Positions 24,653 to 33,814 of a DNA stretch of 48,327 bases are shown here, piece by piece. A program made the position numbers and the translations under genes. Origin of the DNA: Candidatus Sumerlaeia bacterium (lineage in GTDB: Bacteria; Sumerlaeota; Sumerlaeia; SLMS01; JAHLLQ01); the NCBI GenBank assembly GCA_019634695.1, contig JAHCAW010000001.1, positions 1 through 48,327 on the forward strand, written 5' to 3'. Under the pieces are notes generated by a model, which did not search any database, was not told the DNA's origin, and worked only from the letters and a program-made list of their open reading frames with translations. How positions within the stretch are numbered: position 1 is the stretch's first letter; each line of letters begins with the position of its first letter.

Positions 24653-25609
24653 GTGCTCGTCTTCGAATCGCTCGACGCCATTCAACTCCCCGCCTCCGCC
24701 GGCCACACCTTCGTGGCCGTCGGCACGTTCGACGGCGTGCACCTGGGCCACCGCGCGCTGCTGTGCGGGCTGGCCGAGCGCGCCCATGCCGCCGGCGGGC
24801 AGGCGATCGCCTTCACCTTCCAGAACCACCCGCGGTCGGTCATCGATCCGGCCACCTGTCCGCGCCTGATCTCGCCGTGGGCGCTCAAGCGCCGCCTGCT
24901 CGAGCGCCTGCCGCTCGACGTCGTCGTCGCGCCGGCCTTCGACCCCGACCTGCGCGCCATGCCGCCCGAGCACTTCGTCGAGCAGGTGCTCTGCCGCCTG
25001 CTGCGCGCGCGCCGCGTGCACAGCGGCGTGAACTTCCGCTTCGGTCACGACCGCGCCGGCGGCCCGGAACTCCTCGCCACGCTCGCGCCCCGCCTCGGCT
25101 TCGAGTACGAGATGCTCCGTCCGGTTCAGCTCGCCGGCGACCGCATCAGCAGCAGCCGTATCCGCGAGGCGCTCGCCGCCGGCCACGTCGAGGACGCCGC
25201 GGCGATGCTCGGCCGCCCGCACCAGGTCACCGCCCGCGTCGTTGCCGGCGATGCCCTCGGTCGCCGACTTGGATTCCCCACCGCCAATCTCCAGCCCGAC
25301 GCCGAGGTGCTCCTGCCCGGCGACGGCGTCTACGCCGTGCATGTCTTCCTGCCCGACCGCGCCGATCCGCTGCCCGGCATGATGAACATCGGCTGGCGGC
25401 CCACCGTCGGCGGCCGCGACCACCGTGTCGAAGTGCACGTCATCGACTTCGAAGGCGACCTGCTGGGCCGCATGTTGACCGTGCAGGTGGCGGTGCGCCT
25501 GCGCGGCGAGCGCCGGTTCAGCTCGCCCGAGGAACTCGCCGGCCAACTCGGTCGCGACCGTCACGCCGCTCTCGAAGCCCTCGCCGGCCACCGCGTCACA
25601 CTGTTCTGA
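24653..25609 (+). CDS. ribF: Bifunctional riboflavin kinase / FAD synthetase RibF
   Basis: 318 aa from GTG 24653, normal RibF length. The N-terminal FMN adenylyltransferase domain shows VGTFDGVHLGHRALL, TFQNHPRSVI, GVNFRFGHDRAGG and SSSRIREALAAG. The C-terminal riboflavin kinase domain shows GRRLGFPTANLQPD, GVYAVHVFL, MMNIGWRPTVGG and VEVHVIDFEGDLLGR. Together they make FMN and FAD from riboflavin in the cytosol. All signature residues look intact. The inverted-repeat element begins six bases after the stop. Confidence 0.96.
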   Translation: MLVFESLDAIQLPASAGHTFVAVGTFDGVHLGHRALLCGLAERAHAAGGQAIAFTFQNHPRSVIDPATCPRLISPWALKRRLLERLPLDVVVAPAFDPDLRAMPPEHFVEQVLCRLLRARRVHSGVNFRFGHDRAGGPELLATLAPRLGFEYEMLRPVQLAGDRISSSRIREALAAGHVEDAAAMLGRPHQVTARVVAGDALGRRLGFPTANLQPDAEVLLPGDGVYAVHVFLPDRADPLPGMMNIGWRPTVGGRDHRVEVHVIDFEGDLLGRMLTVQVAVRLRGERRFSSPEELAGQLGRDRHAALEALAGHRVTLF

Positions 25610-25614
25610 ACGCA

Positions 25615-25848
25615 GAAATCAGAACCCGGAGCGTGAGCGACGGGCACACCTCAGTCCTGCACGCGGTTCTGGTCGCTTGCCAGGCTCCGATCTCGAGTGA
25701 GCGCGCCGCACACGCGACGTCGTGGAATTGGAGCCAGTCGGCAGGGACAGGCTGGGGATGACGGGAAGCGACGGGCGGGCGTGGCAGGTCGCCTCGCTCA
25801 CGCTTCAGCCTTCGCACGGCTTCGGCGGACAAGCAGGGTTCCGATTTC
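25615..25848. repeat. Inverted-repeat element between ribF and kinase gene
   Basis: The left arm 25615-25640 reads gaaatcagaaccc plus gg plus agcgtgagcga. The right arm, read on the minus strand from 25848 to 25794, has gaaatcggaaccc, then a 31-base insert, then agcgtgagcga. Both blocks therefore occur in inverted order about 150 bases apart, and gcgacgggc also recurs inside (near 25769). The element contains no credible ORF and fills the gap between two convergent genes. It looks like a small non-autonomous or palindromic intergenic repeat. Confidence 0.6.
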
Positions 25849-25863
25849 AGTCCCACGCCCGCA

Positions 25864-27228
25864 TCAAAACACCCGCGACAAGATATAAGCGGCCAGCGCC
25901 AGAATGACGGCGATGCCGGCGATCGCAACGAGCAGATGCACGCCATGGGCCGGCGGGGGCGTCGGGGTCGGAGTGGGCTCGGGCCGTTGCGGCGGGGGAG
26001 CCGTGGGCTGCTCGGCGGCGGGTGCGGCCGGGGCGTCGGATGCCTCGGCCATCTCGATCAGGCTTCCGGGCAACGGCGTCGGGCGGGAGACCGCCTCGAA
26101 GTCCAGCGCGCCGCCGACGTCGAATTCGCCCGAGGCGGGCCCGGCGGGCGTCTCGGCCTCCGGCTCATCGTCGGGCACCACGCGAATGCGCAGCGTCGGA
26201 AGGCCGATCGGCAATGGCTCGTAGTCGGGCTCGATCGGTGCCGGTGTGATGGCTGCCTGGATGATCTCCTCAGGCTCGGGGGTGCCGGACGGACGTTGCA
26301 GAGCCCGGCGAAAGGCGCGCATGAACTGCCGCATGGAGTCGAAGCGCTCGGCGGATCGGCGCGCCAGCGCCCGGAACAGCACCGCCTCGGCCTCGGGCAC
26401 CAAGTCGGGGTGGCGTTTGCTTGGCGGCTCGAAGACGCCGACCGGCAGCTCGCCCGTGATCATCTCGAAGATGATGACGGCGAGCGAGTACTGATCGGCC
26501 CGCACATCGACGGCGCTGCCGTCGCGCAACTGCTCCGGCGCGACATACTGCGGCGTGCCGATCGTCACGCCGTGATCGGTCTGGTCGCCGAGCAGGTGAA
26601 TCAGGTTCGCGATGCCGAAGTCGGTGACGAGCACCCGGCCGCTCTGCGACAGCAACACGTTGCCCGGCTTGAGATCCCGGTGGACGAAGCCCGCCTCGTG
26701 GCACCGCTGGACCGCCTCGGCCACCGGTGTTGCGACGGCCAGCACCTCGTCGATCGGCAGCGGCGCATGGCGCTCGATGCGGTCCTTCAGGTTGCAGCCC
26801 GGGATGTAGTCCATCACGATGAATGGGTGGTTCTCCCAACGGCCGCGGTCGATGATCGGCACGATTCCCGGGTGCGAGAGCTGAGCCATCGTCTGCGCCT
26901 CGAACTCGAAGCGCTTCACCAGCTCGGGGTAGCGCAGGCACTCGGCCGGCAGCACCTTGACCGCCACGAGTTCGTGGTCGCTCTGCCGCACGGCGCTGTA
27001 GACCACGCCCATGCCGCCGCGGCCCAGCACGCCGAGCACCTCGTAGCCGGGAAGCGTCAGCGCCTTGCCCAGGAAGTCGGCGCTGTCGAATTCCTGCTGC
27101 ACCTCGGGCGGGCGACTGATCTCCAGCAGCGCGCGGCACACCTTGCACCGCACGCGCACGCCTCCCTTGCCCCGGCGGAAGTGCGGTCCCGGCACGTCGC
27201 TTCGGCACTTCGGGCACGCCAGGATCAT
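25864..27228 (-). CDS. Membrane Ser/Thr protein kinase with N-terminal zinc ribbon
   Basis: 454 aa from ATG 27228. The N-terminus has two C-x-x-C pairs (LACPKCRSD and VRCKVCRAL), a zinc-ribbon-like module. A complete PknB-type kinase follows: glycine loop GRGGMGVVY near 70, Lys in VAVKVLPAE, HRDLKPGN near 182, DFGIANL near 202, and GTPQYVAPEQL. Residues about 310-425 are a Pro/Glu/Ala-rich linker, and the protein ends in a single membrane helix (LLVAIAGIAVILALAAYIL). There is no large extracellular sensor, so the signal may be read in the membrane or by the zinc ribbon. It diverges from the DUF2007-like gene over 166 bases. Confidence 0.93.
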   Translation of the reverse strand: MILACPKCRSDVPGPHFRRGKGGVRVRCKVCRALLEISRPPEVQQEFDSADFLGKALTLPGYEVLGVLGRGGMGVVYSAVRQSDHELVAVKVLPAECLRYPELVKRFEFEAQTMAQLSHPGIVPIIDRGRWENHPFIVMDYIPGCNLKDRIERHAPLPIDEVLAVATPVAEAVQRCHEAGFVHRDLKPGNVLLSQSGRVLVTDFGIANLIHLLGDQTDHGVTIGTPQYVAPEQLRDGSAVDVRADQYSLAVIIFEMITGELPVGVFEPPSKRHPDLVPEAEAVLFRALARRSAERFDSMRQFMRAFRRALQRPSGTPEPEEIIQAAITPAPIEPDYEPLPIGLPTLRIRVVPDDEPEAETPAGPASGEFDVGGALDFEAVSRPTPLPGSLIEMAEASDAPAAPAAEQPTAPPPQRPEPTPTPTPPPAHGVHLLVAIAGIAVILALAAYILSRVF

Positions 27229-27394
27229 GGTCGCCGACGACTCCGCTCGTCCCTGCGGATTGCTTGCCTGTCGATTCGACGCTTCGCCCGTCCCTCCCCG
27301 CGCGTCAACAGGAGCAACCCGCCCGCGCCTCCCCGATTTCCGTTGCCGGGCCGCGTTGCCCCGCGCGCAATCGCACCACAGGAGCCCGTCGCCC

Positions 27395-28021
27395 GTGTGG
27401 CCCCATCTCGTCGCCTTCGCCGCCTCCGGCATCCTTGTCGTGCTCGCCTTTGGCCAGCCCGCACCCCTCCATGCCCAGGTACTCTTCTGGGCCTTCGGGC
27501 CGATCTGTGTCTTCAGCCTCTGGCGGCTGGTCGGGGCCTGGCTGCTGCTGCGCCATGCGCGGCGCCGCGGCTGGAACCTTGGCCTGCACGACTTCCTGTT
27601 CGGCTTCGCGGACCTTGCCGGCGGCGGCAAGCGGCGCGTTCCCGAGCGCGCCGAATGGGCCGCCCTGCCCGCGTGCGACTCCACGCTCGACGAGCTCGAC
27701 AACCTGCGCGTCGCCCTCGGGCTCGCGCGCGGCGTTCCCGTCCTCCCCGAGCGCGACAGCCGCCTTGTGACCGTCTACACCGCCTCCGTTCCGGAACTGG
27801 CCACACTCGTGCGCGATGTCCTGGCCGAGGAGGGCTACGACGCCCACATCGAAGGGGTCACGCCGGGCGTCTATCGCTTCTCGTGGGGCACGCGCGTACT
27901 CGTGCCCGCCTTGCAAGCCGACGCCGCCCGCGCCCTGCTTGACGCACGCCTCGACGCGGAAGAAGCCTCCCTGCCGGAACACAACGACACTTCGCCCCAC
28001 CACGAGGACGCCCGCCCATGA
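27395..28021 (+). CDS. Membrane protein with C-terminal DUF2007-like domain
   Basis: 208 aa from GTG 27395 (aggag about ten bases upstream, 27380-27384). Two N-terminal hydrophobic segments (LVAFAASGILVVLAFGQ and VLFWAFGPICVFSLWRLVGA) are followed by a basic patch (LLRHARRRGW). The C-terminal part (about 128-190) has VYTASVPELATLVRDVLAEE and TRVLVPALQADAARALLDA, the two conserved segments of the small DUF2007 'putative signal transducing' family. The tail is acidic and His-rich. Its ATGA overlap with the next gene shows a two-gene operon; it diverges from the protein kinase gene. Confidence 0.8.
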   Translation: MWPHLVAFAASGILVVLAFGQPAPLHAQVLFWAFGPICVFSLWRLVGAWLLLRHARRRGWNLGLHDFLFGFADLAGGGKRRVPERAEWAALPACDSTLDELDNLRVALGLARGVPVLPERDSRLVTVYTASVPELATLVRDVLAEEGYDAHIEGVTPGVYRFSWGTRVLVPALQADAARALLDARLDAEEASLPEHNDTSPHHEDARP

Positions 28022-28494
28022 CCGCTCTCGCCCGCCCGGCCCGTCTTGCCCTCTTCGCGCTCGTCGCCTGGGCGTGCGTGGGCTGTGCCACCGCCGGCGG
28101 CCGCACCACCATCCGCGTGCTGGCCACACCGGTCACCGTCGTGCGCGACGTGGTCGACGCGCCCGTCTTCACGATCACCAACACCTTCGAGTACTTTGCC
28201 CGCCACACCGCGCCCGCCAAGGCTCCCGGCGCCGGTGTCGGCTGGAACTGGAAGGGCGGCTTCAACTTCGGCATCGGCTACGATATCAGCCACTTCCTCT
28301 TCAAGGGGCTGTCGGGCATCTTCGGGGCCGTGGACTACGTCGTGTGCCGGTCCGTGTATCCGAACTTCCCCGCGGGTGTCAGCCCTTGGACCAAGCGCGG
28401 CGAGCGCTGGTGGGGTTACTACTTCCCGAACACGCGCGCGCTGTGGAGCCCATGGGAGGGCTGGGAAGAAGTGGACGACCCACCCCTCGAGTAG
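28018..28494 (+). CDS. Putative lipoprotein of unknown function
   Basis: 158 aa; ATG 28018 overlaps the upstream stop by four bases. The N-terminus has a lipoprotein signal (LALFALVAWACVGCATAG), with Cys in the V-G-C lipobox. The mature protein starts with a hydrophobic, beta-rich region (VVRDVVDAPVFTITNTFEYF) and continues aromatic and Gly-rich (GVGWNWKGGFNFGIGYDISH, ERWWGYYFPNTRALWSPWEG), resembling surface or outer-membrane-associated proteins. No family is assigned. Translational coupling suggests it works with the DUF2007-like membrane protein. Confidence 0.82.
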   Translation: MTALARPARLALFALVAWACVGCATAGGRTTIRVLATPVTVVRDVVDAPVFTITNTFEYFARHTAPAKAPGAGVGWNWKGGFNFGIGYDISHFLFKGLSGIFGAVDYVVCRSVYPNFPAGVSPWTKRGERWWGYYFPNTRALWSPWEGWEEVDDPPLE

Positions 28495-28683
28495 TCCCAC
28501 CGCGGCGAAGCATCCATCATCACACGGTATCCTCCAACAACCTTCAGTACCCCGAGCGCGCGCGAGGTGGCGTGCCCTCGCCCTCCAGTTGCGGCGCGTC
28601 ACCGCGCGAACAATACTTGGACTGCTTCCGAGCTTGTAGCAGATCTCTTCGGCTGCATCGCCCCGGGCCCGCCGTGCCGCTCA

Positions 28684-31083
28684 TCACCGCAGCAGTTCGT
28701 TCAGCCGCGCGACGAGCGGTTCGAGCGTGACGCTCCAATCGAACTCGCGCTCGGCCCGCGCGCGTGCCGCCTGTGTGGCGCCGCGGCGCCAGTCGAGGTC
28801 GCGCGCGTAGCGCCCCACCTCGCGCGCCAGCGCCTCGCGGTCCAGCACCACCACCTCGCGCGTCCCGTTCGTCCCGAAGCCCCGCATGCCGACGTCCGAG
28901 CTCAGCACCGGCAGCCCGGCGCTCAGGTACTCGGGCACCTTCAGGCTCGAACCCGAACCGCCGAACAACGGGTTCAGCGCCACGTCCGCGCATTGGAGCA
29001 GGTACTCCTTCACGGTCGTCTCGATCTGGCCGAGGCACACGACGTTGTCGGGCAGGCGATGGCTGTGGAACCAGCCGCAGACATTGCCGGCGATGAGGAA
29101 CGTGCAGTCGGGATGCGCGGGCGCGATCTCGCGCAGGATGAACTCGACGGCGTCGCGATTGGGCGGGTGGCCGCTGCCGACGAAGAGCAGCGCGGGTTCC
29201 GGGCCCATGCCAATGGCGGTGCGCAGGCGTTTGCGATCATCGGCGGCGACGGCCGGTCGCGCGGCACACTCGACGCCGTTGGCCGCCACGACAAGCCGCG
29301 ACGCCTCGGCACCAAAGCGCTCGACGAACGCACGCCGGTCCTCGTCGGCCACGCACGAGACGAACGCGCCATGCCGCAGCGCCCAGCGCTCGGCGCGCCG
29401 CGTCGTCGCCACCAGGAAGTCGCCCAGCAACCCCCGGTCGTAGAGCGCCCGCTTCAGGTCGGTTTCGACATTGTGCGATTCGTACACCAGCGGCACCGCG
29501 CCGTGCAGCGCGCGCGCGGCGTTCGTCATGTAGACGTGGTCCAGCAGCACGACGCGGGCGGCCCGCATCTCACGGCGCAAGACACGCGCCAGTGCCGGCG
29601 TGGCACGCCAGAACAGCAGCGCCGACGCGTCGTCGGCCGCCACCGTCATCCAGCCGCCCAGCAACCGGTCCACTGCATTGTGGAGCCGCGAGCGTGGAAT
29701 ATTCAATTCTTCGATGCCCGGGCCGAGCCACTCGTGGCGGCCGCGGGGTGCCTTCGTCAGCGTGACGATCGTCACCGGGCCCACGCCCTGCGCCACGCGC
29801 CGGGCCACAGCCTCCAGGCGCACCTGCCCGCCCGACATCACCGGCGTGACCGGATAGTCGTTCAGCATCAACACGCGCGGCGAGAGCTTGTGCTCGAGCA
29901 GCGAGCGGAGGCGCTCGACGATGCCGGCCCAATCGAACCGTGCGACCGCGTGCTGGCGTCCGGCGTCGGCGTGTCGCGCGGCACGGGTCGGATCCGCGAT
30001 CGTTTCGGCCACGGCGCGCGCAAAGTGCGCCCGGTCGGCAATACGGGCCTGCTCGCCGTCGCGCACCTCGAGTCCCCGCGCACCCGTCGGTGTCGTCACC
30101 ACCGGTAGGCCCGCGGCAAGGAACTCGAGCATCTTGAGATTCGTGCCGCTGCCCGAGAACATCGGGTTCAACGCCACGTCACAGGCGGCCAACAGGTCCG
30201 CGCGCGTCGCATCGTCCACCAAGCCCAACAGTTGCACGTTCGCGGGGGTCTGTCCGCGCACCGCATCGCAGACCTTGCCCGCGATCAGGATGTCGGCGCC
30301 TTCGACTGTCGGCGCGACGTCGGCGATCAGAAACTCGACCGCCTCGATGTTGGGCGGATGAAAGCTGCCGAGGAACAGCAGCGCCGGCCGCTCCGGCGCG
30401 AGGTTCAGGCGCGTGCGCGCGGCGTGTCGTTCGTCTGCCGTGGCCGGTCGCACGGTCGTGGTGTCCACGCCATTGGGCACCACGACGATCTTGCAATCCT
30501 CGATGCCGTGCAGGTCGGCCATCTCCTTGGCATCCTCGCGGCTGCACGCCAGCACCAGGTCTGCGCGGCGCGCAAGATCGCGTTCGATGCGGGCGATGCG
30601 GCGCGTGCCCCAGCGTCCCCAAAACCCGCCGCCGAGCGCCTCGCGCGCCAGCCGCGCCTCGACGTTGTACGCATCGTAGACCAGCAATTGACCGCGTCGC
30701 GGACGCGGCGCGGCGGGCCACATGAACGGACTCGCCAGCACCAGCACGTCGGCGTCGCGTGCGGCCGCGCGCGCCTCCTCGATGAAGGCGCGATGGCGGC
30801 GACACGCCAGCGTCGCGACCAATGCCGAGCACTCGCGGAATCCCGCCCAGCGATCGAGGAAGTGATGCCACGCGTTGTAGGCGCGGGGCTTCGGCAGGCG
30901 CAACTCGACGCATTGCGGCGCGTGCGCGACTTCCTCGCGCGCGGCCTCGCCGAACGTCGGGTTAATCATCCGCACGCTGCAGGTCTGCGCGAGGCGCGTC
31001 GCGAGATTCCAGTAGCGCAACTCGCCGCCCGATCGCGGAGGCGCGAACGCCGGGTGGAAGTTGAGGAACAGGAGGCGCTTCAT
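28684..31083 (-). CDS. Tandem double GT4-type glycosyltransferase
   Basis: 799 aa from ATG 31083, twice the usual GT-B length because two full glycosyltransferases are fused. Domain 1 (about 1-395) starts LLFLNFHPAFAPPRSGGELR and has PNGVDTTTV, LLFLGSFHPPNIEAVEFL, and the donor-binding segment GSGTNLKMLEFLAAGLPVV. Domain 2 (about 399-799) starts VLMLNDYPVTPVMSGGQVRL and has AANGVECAA, LLFVGSGHPPNRDAVEFIL and GSGSSLKVPEYLSAGLPVL. Both keep the E-x-L-x-A-G-L-P motif, so both may be active. Neither half has a membrane segment. It would add two sugars to a growing glycan at the cytoplasmic face. Last gene of a five-gene minus-strand operon. Confidence 0.93.
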   Translation of the reverse strand: MKRLLFLNFHPAFAPPRSGGELRYWNLATRLAQTCSVRMINPTFGEAAREEVAHAPQCVELRLPKPRAYNAWHHFLDRWAGFRECSALVATLACRRHRAFIEEARAAARDADVLVLASPFMWPAAPRPRRGQLLVYDAYNVEARLAREALGGGFWGRWGTRRIARIERDLARRADLVLACSREDAKEMADLHGIEDCKIVVVPNGVDTTTVRPATADERHAARTRLNLAPERPALLFLGSFHPPNIEAVEFLIADVAPTVEGADILIAGKVCDAVRGQTPANVQLLGLVDDATRADLLAACDVALNPMFSGSGTNLKMLEFLAAGLPVVTTPTGARGLEVRDGEQARIADRAHFARAVAETIADPTRAARHADAGRQHAVARFDWAGIVERLRSLLEHKLSPRVLMLNDYPVTPVMSGGQVRLEAVARRVAQGVGPVTIVTLTKAPRGRHEWLGPGIEELNIPRSRLHNAVDRLLGGWMTVAADDASALLFWRATPALARVLRREMRAARVVLLDHVYMTNAARALHGAVPLVYESHNVETDLKRALYDRGLLGDFLVATTRRAERWALRHGAFVSCVADEDRRAFVERFGAEASRLVVAANGVECAARPAVAADDRKRLRTAIGMGPEPALLFVGSGHPPNRDAVEFILREIAPAHPDCTFLIAGNVCGWFHSHRLPDNVVCLGQIETTVKEYLLQCADVALNPLFGGSGSSLKVPEYLSAGLPVLSSDVGMRGFGTNGTREVVVLDREALAREVGRYARDLDWRRGATQAARARAEREFDWSVTLEPLVARLNELLR

Positions 31084-31147
31084 GTCGTGTTGTCCCGACG
31101 CGGTTGTCCTGCAATCGCCCCGGGCTGGCAAGGCGGGAAGTGCTTCG

Positions 31148-33193
31148 TCAGTCGAAGCGGCGCCAGACGCGCCAGGGTTGCTCCACATAGTCGATCGCGT
31201 AGGTCATCGCCTGGGTGCCGCTGAACGGTCCGTTCTCGCTCTGGTTCGTCGCGAAGTTCGGCGGTGTGCGCCCGACGCCACCGCCAAGCGGCCGGTCCTT
31301 GCCAACCGGCGCCAGCACCTGGTTCGACCACGCTCCCGTGCGGGCGTCGCCCGTGCCGACGAGCAGGCGCAACTCCTGGCGCGGCGTGCCGGCAAACAGT
31401 GGCGCCTCGAAGCCCAGCGCCGAAAGTGGCACGCGCAACTCGAGTCCCGTGTCGGCGGCCCGCGCGTCGCCCGGCACCTCGAAGCCGCCGCGATTGTCCA
31501 GCGCCACGCTCAGGCCGATGGGCGCATTCGCCGCCGGCTCGAATCGCCAGCCGCCGCCGGACTCGCGCAGCGCGCCCCAGCGCTGTGCCTGGCCGCGGCC
31601 GTAGTCGAGCTGCCACAGCGCCAAGCCACCGGGCTCCGAGCCTTCGAGCACCATTGCCGAATCGACGCGCAGGCCCGGCTCGAGCGTCGTCCCCGCAAGT
31701 CCCTGCGCCGCTCCGAACGGCGCCGGCACCGGCGTCAGCGGATTGACGCCTTGCCGCGCACGCGCATCGCACAGCACCCACACCGCCGGCGCCGCGGTCA
31801 TCGGCTCGATGCGCATCGCCAGATGCATGTACAGGAAGTCGTTGTCGTGCCCGATGCGCAGGTTGGCCAGCGCGATGCCGCCCTCGGGCGCGCTGTCGTT
31901 CCACACCGCCACGGGCCCCATGTCCGAGCCGACCCCGTCCACGCGCACATTCTCCTCGAGCGTGCGCCCGCGGGGATTCGGAGCCAACGCCGTCGGCGCG
32001 ACGCCACCCGTCGCCTCGCGCGGCGCGGGCGTCGGCGCCTGAGCCACCTCGGATGCCTCCGGCGTCGGCGTCGCGGGCGGACCGGTCGTCAGGCGAAACG
32101 CGCCGTTGCCTGCGATGCGGCGCACGACGATCCAGACACGTCCATCCGTCTCGGCGCGCAGCAGCAGCGCCTCGCCGATGCCCTCGCCGCGGCGCGAGCT
32201 TTCGGCAACTGTCCGCGCGCCCGCGACGGGTGCGCGCAGGAAACGCTCGTAGGGCGGCGTGGGCGCCGCGTCTTCATGCACCCCGCGCACCTCGAGGTCG
32301 AAGTCCGCGCCGCGCGGCACATCCAGCCGCACGTACTCGGCGACGCCGGCGCGCACTTCGACCGCGCGCAGGAAGAGCGACGATCCCTCGGCGACGAACT
32401 CGCCGCGCTCGGGCGCGCGGAACTGGCGTCCGGCGGCCTCGCGCGCCGCAGCAAGGTCCACCGCATCGCCCGTGCGGGCCACGGCGAGCAACTCGCGCAG
32501 CTCCGCGACGAGTGTCGCCGGACTCGATTCGGCGCGGGCCCGCGCGCGCAGCGTCGTCAGCACCTCCGCCGCGGCGCGCGCCAGTTCGGCGTCCTCGTTC
32601 AAGAAGACCGGCACGCCCCGTTGCCAGAGCGTCGCCGCCTTCGCCAGCGTCGCCGGCCCGGGCCGTCCACCCGTCGCCGATGCGAGCACCAGCACGTCGT
32701 TGCCATCCGTCTCGTCCAGCGCTGCCACCGAAACCGGCTCGCCCGCCTCTGCGCCCGCCGCGTGCAGCACCACCGGCTCCTCGATCACGATCGCCAGCAG
32801 CTTCGGCCCCAACGCGCGCGCCAGTTCCTCCGCGTGCTCCAGCGGCAACTCAACCAACCAGCCATGTGCGACATGCTCGAACATGTGCAGCACGCGCGCG
32901 CCGGCACTCTCCACGGTCGCGTGCAGCTCCTGCGTTGCCGGCTCGCGCAGCAACACCTCGAGCCGCAGCGACTCCGTCCGCAGCGCCTGCGCCGCGGCAC
33001 GCGCCTCGTCCGTCGCCAGTCGCGCGTCGAACCGGCGTGCCACCTCGATCCGCGCATCGAGTCGATCGTCCAACCCATTGCCATCCGCATCGATTTCCCA
33101 CGGGTGGGGGAGCAGCGGCGTCGCCGCAGCCGCCGCGGTCAGCGCCAGCGCGAGACCGCATCCGAACCAGCCGAAGGAAACGCGAGCGGACAT
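31148..33193 (-). CDS. Large secreted protein with calcium-loop and CBM-like domain
   Basis: 681 aa with a signal peptide (GCGLALALTAAAAATPLL). Just after it lies an EF-hand-like loop (DADGNGLDDRLDA, about 35-47). Residues about 50-380 are Ala/Glu/Arg-rich with mixed helices; a Pro/Thr/Ala linker spans about 380-405. The end (about 410-680) reads like a CBM9/DOMON-type beta-sandwich: VRVDGVGSDMGPVAVWND, LRIGHDNDFLYMHLAM, FEVPGDARAADTGLELRVPL. This suggests a surface polymer-binding protein. The ten-base gap to dcd and 64-base gap to the glycosyltransferase place it in the operon. The family is only suggested. Confidence 0.82.
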   Translation of the reverse strand: MSARVSFGWFGCGLALALTAAAAATPLLPHPWEIDADGNGLDDRLDARIEVARRFDARLATDEARAAAQALRTESLRLEVLLREPATQELHATVESAGARVLHMFEHVAHGWLVELPLEHAEELARALGPKLLAIVIEEPVVLHAAGAEAGEPVSVAALDETDGNDVLVLASATGGRPGPATLAKAATLWQRGVPVFLNEDAELARAAAEVLTTLRARARAESSPATLVAELRELLAVARTGDAVDLAAAREAAGRQFRAPERGEFVAEGSSLFLRAVEVRAGVAEYVRLDVPRGADFDLEVRGVHEDAAPTPPYERFLRAPVAGARTVAESSRRGEGIGEALLLRAETDGRVWIVVRRIAGNGAFRLTTGPPATPTPEASEVAQAPTPAPREATGGVAPTALAPNPRGRTLEENVRVDGVGSDMGPVAVWNDSAPEGGIALANLRIGHDNDFLYMHLAMRIEPMTAAPAVWVLCDARARQGVNPLTPVPAPFGAAQGLAGTTLEPGLRVDSAMVLEGSEPGGLALWQLDYGRGQAQRWGALRESGGGWRFEPAANAPIGLSVALDNRGGFEVPGDARAADTGLELRVPLSALGFEAPLFAGTPRQELRLLVGTGDARTGAWSNQVLAPVGKDRPLGGGVGRTPPNFATNQSENGPFSGTQAMTYAIDYVEQPWRVWRRFD

Positions 33194-33203
33194 GCGATGG
33201 CTT

Positions 33204-33734
33204 TCACGACTCGCGCGGTGCGAAGTCCTTGTACAACATCGAGGCCTGGATGCCTTGGTTGTTCTGGTACTTGCCCCCGGAGTAGGGCACGAAGTCGCCC
33301 TCGATCTGGTGGTAGAAGATCTGACAGATGGGCACGCCGGCGTAGATGCGGATTGGCTGGATCGCGGAAATCTCCAGCGTCCAGAAGCCGCGGAATCCGA
33401 CGTCGCCGAATCCGGCCGTCACGTGCACGAAGAGCCCGAGCCGGCCGATCGACGAGCGTCCCTCGAGCATCGGCACCAGATCGTCCGTGCGCGTCCACTC
33501 CAGCGTGCGCCCGAGATAGAGGCGGCCCGGCTCGAGCAGCAGGCCCTCCTCCGGGATCGTCACGCGCCGCGTCGTCGCCGGTCGCTTCATGTCCAGCACG
33601 GCGTCCTCGTAGACGAGCATCTCGTCGTGCAGGCGCAGGTTGTAGCTGTTGGGATTGAGCTGCTCTTCGCAGTAGGGCTCGATGAAGATCGTCTTGCCGA
33701 GCCGCCGGCGGATTTCGTTGCCCGAAAGGATCAT
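33204..33734 (-). CDS. dcd: dCTP deaminase Dcd
   Basis: 176 aa from ATG 33734. Signature elements: MILSGNEIRRRLG, LNPNSYNLRLHDEM, MLEGRSSIGRLGLFVHVTAG, GFRGFWTLEISA with the catalytic Glu, IRIYAGVPICQIFYH and KYQNNQGIQAS at the nucleotide-binding C-terminus. The enzyme converts dCTP to dUTP for thymidylate synthesis and is a trimer in known cases. Whether it also has dUTPase activity cannot be judged here. It lies between a secreted-protein gene and a sugar acetyltransferase gene; the location inside a glycan operon is unusual. Confidence 0.95.
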   Translation of the reverse strand: MILSGNEIRRRLGKTIFIEPYCEEQLNPNSYNLRLHDEMLVYEDAVLDMKRPATTRRVTIPEEGLLLEPGRLYLGRTLEWTRTDDLVPMLEGRSSIGRLGLFVHVTAGFGDVGFRGFWTLEISAIQPIRIYAGVPICQIFYHQIEGDFVPYSGGKYQNNQGIQASMLYKDFAPRES

Positions 33735-33814
33735 GCGGCATGCCTGTCTTCGGAAAGTGCGGGTCGCACCGGCTCCCGCCGCACCGAACCTTGCGAGTCC
33801 CGCCCCCGGCGCCC

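Noticed and set aside
28495..28683. Possible small gene or RNA between convergent genes
   Set aside because: No start with a ribosome binding site and only a weak gcgag/ctcgc stem; nothing supportable.
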